This document shows, piece by piece, positions 61,051 through 64,000 of a DNA stretch of 64,000 nucleotides. The stretch covers positions 1,674,001-1,738,000 of the forward strand of contig NZ_RDSM01000001.1 in NCBI RefSeq assembly GCF_004115155.1, written 5' to 3'. Within the stretch, counting starts at the first letter, position 1; every line of letters starts with the position of its first letter. The translations under genes were made by a program, and so were the position numbers. The notes under the pieces are model-generated. The model was not told the DNA's origin. It saw nothing but the letters and a program-made list of their open reading frames with translations, and ran no database searches. The DNA is from Granulicella sibirica (GTDB lineage: Bacteria; Acidobacteriota; Terriglobia; Terriglobales; Acidobacteriaceae).

Positions 61051-61800
61051 ATGACACAAGGACATTTCAAGAACGGGCTGCTTCAACGCTTCGATTCCGA
61101 AACTATTAGGCGGTTAGACCTGAATGCGGTCGACCTTCCGGTGAATCGCGAGATCGAATTTCCTGGCAATCGAATCGAGCATCTCTTCTTCATTGAGGAG
61201 GGGATGGCGTCGATGACGACGACGTTCGACGATGGGTCTCAGGTCGAGGTGGGCCTCGCAGGGTGGGAGTCTGTGCAGGGTGCATCCGTTCTGATGGGTA
61301 CCAAGAAGAGCCTCAACCGGGTCTATATGCAGGTAGCCGGACATGGCTACACCACTACAACGTGCCTGGCAGCTCAGGAATTCAAACGTTGCTCAGTGTT
61401 TCAGGACCTTACTTTGCGGTATCTTCAGGCTCAATTCATTCAGTCAGCACAGACGGCGGGCTGCAATGCCCGTCACTCTGTCCAGCAACGTTTAGCCCGC
61501 TGGCTGCTTCTTTGCGCCGACCGGAACGGAGGCCGCATTCTGCCTCTATCCCATGAGTACATGGCGGACATGCTTGGCGCAAACCGTACGACCGTAACTG
61601 TCGTTGCAGGCCAATTTCAAAGCCTAAATCTGATCCAGTACACACGCGGCAAGATCAATCTTATCGATCTTCCAGGCTTGGAAAAGATGGCCTGTGAGTG
61701 CTACCGGGTCGTGCGAGACCACCTCACCAATCTCACTGAATATGATCAGGGCGTTGGGTGTACCGGACAGGTAAATGAGCAGCAACTGAAAGCCAGCTAA
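61051..61800 (+). CDS. Crp/Fnr-family transcriptional regulator
   Basis: 249 aa from ATG 61051. The N-terminal cyclic-nucleotide-binding-like beta-roll (DLPVNREIEFPGNRIEHLFF, MASMTTTFDDGSQVEVGLAG) lacks the full cAMP phosphate-binding motif (no RTAS/RxxS after GE). The C-terminal winged helix is present (LPLSHEYMADMLGANRTTVT, LNLIQYTRGKINLID). This is the Crp subgroup common in acidobacteria and rhizobia, ligand unknown. It is the full-length relative of the truncated gene at 22908. The receiver protein gene follows after ten bases. Confidence 0.88.
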   Translation: MTQGHFKNGLLQRFDSETIRRLDLNAVDLPVNREIEFPGNRIEHLFFIEEGMASMTTTFDDGSQVEVGLAGWESVQGASVLMGTKKSLNRVYMQVAGHGYTTTTCLAAQEFKRCSVFQDLTLRYLQAQFIQSAQTAGCNARHSVQQRLARWLLLCADRNGGRILPLSHEYMADMLGANRTTVTVVAGQFQSLNLIQYTRGKINLIDLPGLEKMACECYRVVRDHLTNLTEYDQGVGCTGQVNEQQLKAS

Positions 61801-61822
61801 CAGAACAGCAGTGTTAGACGAG

Positions 61823-62680
61823 ATGGGACCGGATATGCCAGAAATGACCAAGACAAGACTTCTGCTTGTCGATGACGATGACGACTTGCGTGAAACCCTC
61901 TGCCTCATCCTTGAGCACGGCGGTTTCGAAGTGCTTTCCGCAGCTAACGTCAATGACGCGCTCAAGCTGATTGGGGCGAACATCTTCGATGTACTTGTCA
62001 GCGATCTGCACATGCCTAACGACGGAGATGGCCTTACCGTAGTGAGCGCCATGCGCCACTCAAACCCAAAGGCCGTCACGATCATTTTCAGTGCTCACCC
62101 CGAGATGAAGGCGGCCGCAGCCGCAATATTGGCTCAGACGGACGAAGTGTTTGTTAAACCGCAGGCCGTCGTGAATCTGGTGGAAATGATCCGGGCAAAG
62201 ATGAAGGCCGAACCGGGCCCTGTGAAGGTGGTCAGCACAGTTGCGACGATCCTCGAAGACGATGCAGCGGTGACCATCAAAAACTGGCTTCTTAGGGTTG
62301 ATGCAGACAAGCACATTGTGTGGGTAAAACTAGATGATACGAAGCGTACGGCGCATCTGCCCCAGCTCTTTAGAGACCTGGTGTACAGGTTGAGAAACCC
62401 GCTTGAGTTGGGAAGCCATGCGTTGGTCTCTGCCGCTGCGGCTGAGCACGGACTTCTACGAAGAGAGCAGGGTTATACGGCCGCGATGATGGTGGAAGAG
62501 TCGCGAATGTTGCAAGTCAGCATCTTTCAGACTTTGCAAAACAATCTGCATCGCGTGAACTTTAGCCTGGTTCTCATTGGCGTGATGGCGATCGCGGATG
62601 AGGTCGACTCACAATTGGCTCAGGCGATGACGGCGTATATCGGCGAGTCTAAAGTCGACAGTCTGCCCAATATTGCGTAA
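61823..62680 (+). CDS. Receiver domain fused to RsbRD-like domain
   Basis: About 285 aa; GTG 61811 and ATGs at 61823, 61835 and 61844 are all possible starts. Receiver: LLLVDDDDDLRETLCLILEH with acidic cluster, phospho-acceptor in VLVSDLHMPNDGDG and K in VFVKPQA. The C-terminal 140 residues read HLPQLFRDLVYRLRNPLE, AAAEHGLLRREQGYTAAMMV and VIFQTLQNN-like helices, typical of the RsbRD N-terminal domain in stressosome-related proteins. The output may therefore act through protein binding. Adjacent to the Crp gene on the same strand; a functional link is plausible. Confidence 0.75.
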   Translation: MGPDMPEMTKTRLLLVDDDDDLRETLCLILEHGGFEVLSAANVNDALKLIGANIFDVLVSDLHMPNDGDGLTVVSAMRHSNPKAVTIIFSAHPEMKAAAAAILAQTDEVFVKPQAVVNLVEMIRAKMKAEPGPVKVVSTVATILEDDAAVTIKNWLLRVDADKHIVWVKLDDTKRTAHLPQLFRDLVYRLRNPLELGSHALVSAAAAEHGLLRREQGYTAAMMVEESRMLQVSIFQTLQNNLHRVNFSLVLIGVMAIADEVDSQLAQAMTAYIGESKVDSLPNIA

Positions 62681-62684
62681 GAAG

Positions 62685-62978
62685 TTACGCAGATTCGCTG
62701 ACAGAGTGATCCAGCGCCAGATTCACGAGTTCTCCCTGCCATTGGTCAGGCCGCTGGCTTGACCAGCCGTTGGGCTGTGAAACGACTACATTCCCTTTCT
62801 TTTTCAGTTGCAAGCAGCGCTTAGGATCTTCGCCCCGCACGCTGCCTCCGTCCCAGTCTTCTGAGAGAACACCATCTACCGAATCTATGTGAAACTCTAC
62901 TTTGTGTGAGAGATCTCCGCCAGGTTCAGCAAGCGGACGATCTGAGATGCTTTTGATGCTTACTCGATAATCATTCAT
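62685..62978 (-). CDS. Small protein of unknown function
   Basis: 97 aa from ATG 62978 (GAGGCGGG upstream). The opening NDYRVSIKSISDRPLAEPGG and HKVEFHIDSVDGVLSEDWDG have a beta-strand feel. No motif recognised. It is convergent with the receiver gene (four bases between stops) and follows the small zinc-binding gene on the same strand after 35 bases, so those two may form one unit. Confidence 0.55.
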   Translation of the reverse strand: MNDYRVSIKSISDRPLAEPGGDLSHKVEFHIDSVDGVLSEDWDGGSVRGEDPKRCLQLKKKGNVVVSQPNGWSSQRPDQWQGELVNLALDHSVSESA

Positions 62979-63013
62979 GACCCGCCTCGTGTTTTCGTCG
63001 GATTCTCCATGAT

Positions 63014-63190
63014 TTACTCCTGTGAGGCGTCCGGCTTGGGCGTGGAAACAGCATCTATGTTTTCCTTCTTCGCCGTACCACTTCCGCCACATTCGGCGCA
63101 GACCCCACCCATTGCAGTTTCCCCGGTGCCGTCACAGAACCGACACTTCACATTTGACACTAGCCGCACCTCGAAGAGGTTTGATGCCAA
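63014..63190 (-). CDS. Small DnaJ-type zinc-finger protein
   Basis: About 58 aa, below the length of ordinary gene calling. The - strand frame ending at TAA 63014-63016 has two CxxCxGxG motifs, CRFCDGTG and CAECGGSG, separated by ETAMGGV, which together make one zinc centre as in the DnaJ cysteine-rich domain. The start is not certain: TTG 63190 or GTG at 63169, 63160 or 63151 are possible and the frame is open to a TAG near 63220. Small proteins with this motif bind zinc and often have protein disulfide or chaperone-like roles. Next gene 62685-62978 on the same strand. Confidence 0.6.
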   Translation of the reverse strand: MASNLFEVRLVSNVKCRFCDGTGETAMGGVCAECGGSGTAKKENIDAVSTPKPDASQE

Positions 63191-63253
63191 TTCGCAACCT
63201 CTTGCCGCATATGATCGCTAGAGCGTATTCCATAAACACCGTCTGCAAATGAT

Positions 63254-63450
63254 CTACAGGCAAGCGAGGTAGAGGAAGGCTCTATAGGTTGCGAGGAGGT
63301 TCTCATAGCGAACGAGGAGTCTGCGGAGTCGGTCCAGTCCTCGATAGCGCCGCGACGAGCGTAGACAGAACTTCTCTACTCCGAACCTGGTGACGCCGAC
63401 GACAGTTCGCAGCCAGTTCTCCGTGAAACTGCCTGCGCGCAGATACGACA
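63254..63450 (-). pseudogene. IS5-type transposase C-terminal remnant
   Basis: The - strand frame ending at TAG 63254 reads RRLLVRYENLLATYRAFLYL and ACL, the C-terminal tail of IS5-family DDE transposases (WVVER...W...RRL.VRYE). Upstream residues (ENWLRTVVGVTRFGVEKF) no longer match and the catalytic residues are gone. Inverted repeats were not found. Mobile-element debris close to the second EAL gene. Confidence 0.65.
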
Positions 63451-63761
63451 CTGGAATCGGCAGCGTGCGCGTCGCCACTTCCATTAGGTGCGTCGACGTG
63501 ATCCGCCCTAGGTTGGGGACCATCGTCGGCCTTGTGTATGACAAAGACAAGTTCAAAATGCGTCGATCCACTTCTGCCTTAGCATTGTGTGTGCCGAGCA
63601 GGGGCGCGCCGAAAGGGCGGAATACGGAGGTGGGTCAATGAAACCTGGGAAATAGTTGACCTGGCGGTGGGGCGATAACCCACAAGTCCCGCGAAGGCCT
63701 AATTTGCGAGTGGGATTAGCCCTCTATCAGGTGGATGATAGTAATGGGATCAATCCGCAGT
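63451..63761. other. Stretch without recognised gene
   Basis: About 310 bases between the transposase remnant and the EAL gene. No frame with recognisable similarity. It may include more of the decayed insertion element and possibly sequence equivalent to the region downstream of the first EAL copy, but I could not align the two. Confidence 0.35.
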
Positions 63762-64000
63762 TTACGCCGCTCTGGAATCCACCTGAGATGCCGAAGACTC
63801 AACTCCCTGCGTCGAGGACTTCTCGGGCCAAGTCACAGGTGGCAGCGTCTCGAATGCTGGCTTCGCAAAGAAATAGCCCTGCATGAGTCGGACACCGCAA
63901 TCCCGCAGTGTTTCGAACTCCTCCAAAGTTTCGACGCCTTCCGCGAGCATCTCCATCCCCAATGCCTTTGTGAGCGCTACGATGGACTTCACGATCAGGA
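63762..64000 (-). CDS. EAL-domain phosphodiesterase, 3' end only (second copy)
   Basis: The last 78 codons of an EAL gene that continues beyond the window. It reads VKSIVALTKALGMEMLAEGV, then ETLEEFETLRDCGVRLMQGY and FFAKPAFETLPPVTWPEKSS. This matches the C-terminal third of the gene at 411-1231 with roughly 88% DNA identity by eye. The same orientation makes the two copies a long direct repeat about 63 kb apart. Whether its 5' end is intact cannot be seen. Confidence 0.85.
   Translation of the reverse strand, partial: LIVKSIVALTKALGMEMLAEGVETLEEFETLRDCGVRLMQGYFFAKPAFETLPPVTWPEKSSTQGVESSASQVDSRAA

Noticed and set aside
1..64000. CRISPR arrays or prophage modules
   Set aside because: No regularly spaced repeats were seen, and recombinase, HNH and ligase genes alone are not accompanied by phage structural genes.

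Overview
The window looks like a chromosomal segment of an Acidobacteriota bacterium of the Terriglobia type. The clues are a very large Oar-like TonB-dependent receptor with an N-terminal carboxypeptidase-regulatory domain, a Y_Y_Y propeller sensor kinase, many soluble PAS histidine kinases of one related type, YsnF/AvaK stress proteins, and moderate-to-high GC. This is inference from gene families; no rRNA or tRNA gene was seen to anchor it.

Layout. 0-3 kb: a decayed HNH endonuclease copy, an EAL phosphodiesterase gene with one frameshift, and an IS3-family element. 3-9.2 kb: a CPBP protease, a secreted alpha/beta hydrolase and a large sensor kinase/NarL regulator pair. 9.2-17.3 kb: a tight nine-gene operon on the + strand (two Old Yellow Enzymes, hydrolase, NmrA, Gal80-like, SnoaL-like, DinB-like, SDR, unknown) that looks like a module for reducing and clearing small reactive molecules. 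17.3-20.2 kb: an intact HNH nuclease, a serine recombinase and a stand-alone LigD-type DNA ligase. 20-25.3 kb: orphan signalling genes, including a kinase with an ethylene-receptor-like membrane domain and a 66-residue DHp-like miniprotein. 25-34.9 kb: envelope and stress proteins (three YsnF/AvaK proteins, an OmpA-like protein, DUF3761, YidB), an EAL-PAS protein and a KH protein.

36-50 kb holds the most interesting system: an apparently complete lasso-peptide locus. The + strand carries a regulator-like gene with S24-like stretches, a PqqD-like leader-binding protein (B1), an APH-like kinase, a transglutaminase-like leader peptidase (B2), an asparagine-synthetase-like cyclase (C), and a 44-codon precursor gene at 41504-41638. 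The precursor has a YxxP leader and a Gly1...Glu9 ring pattern. Facing it on the - strand is a four-gene operon: ECF sigma factor, RskA-like anti-sigma factor, Oar/TonB-dependent receptor and an S9-type protease resembling lasso isopeptidases. Two small Xre regulators lie just beyond, with three copies of a GGCACTATAGTGCC-type palindrome. The likely logic is make, modify, re-import/sense and linearise the peptide.

50-64 kb: decayed DUF2520, HxlR and PLP-decarboxylase genes, a three-subunit molybdenum aldehyde oxidase (Pao type), more orphan kinases (one an EAL-PAS-PAS-GAF-kinase fusion), a Crp regulator with a receiver/RsbRD-like protein, a small CxxCxGxG zinc protein, an IS5-type remnant, and the 3' end of a second EAL gene about 88% identical to the one at the left edge. 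Calls rest on reading motifs by eye; no database search was possible.
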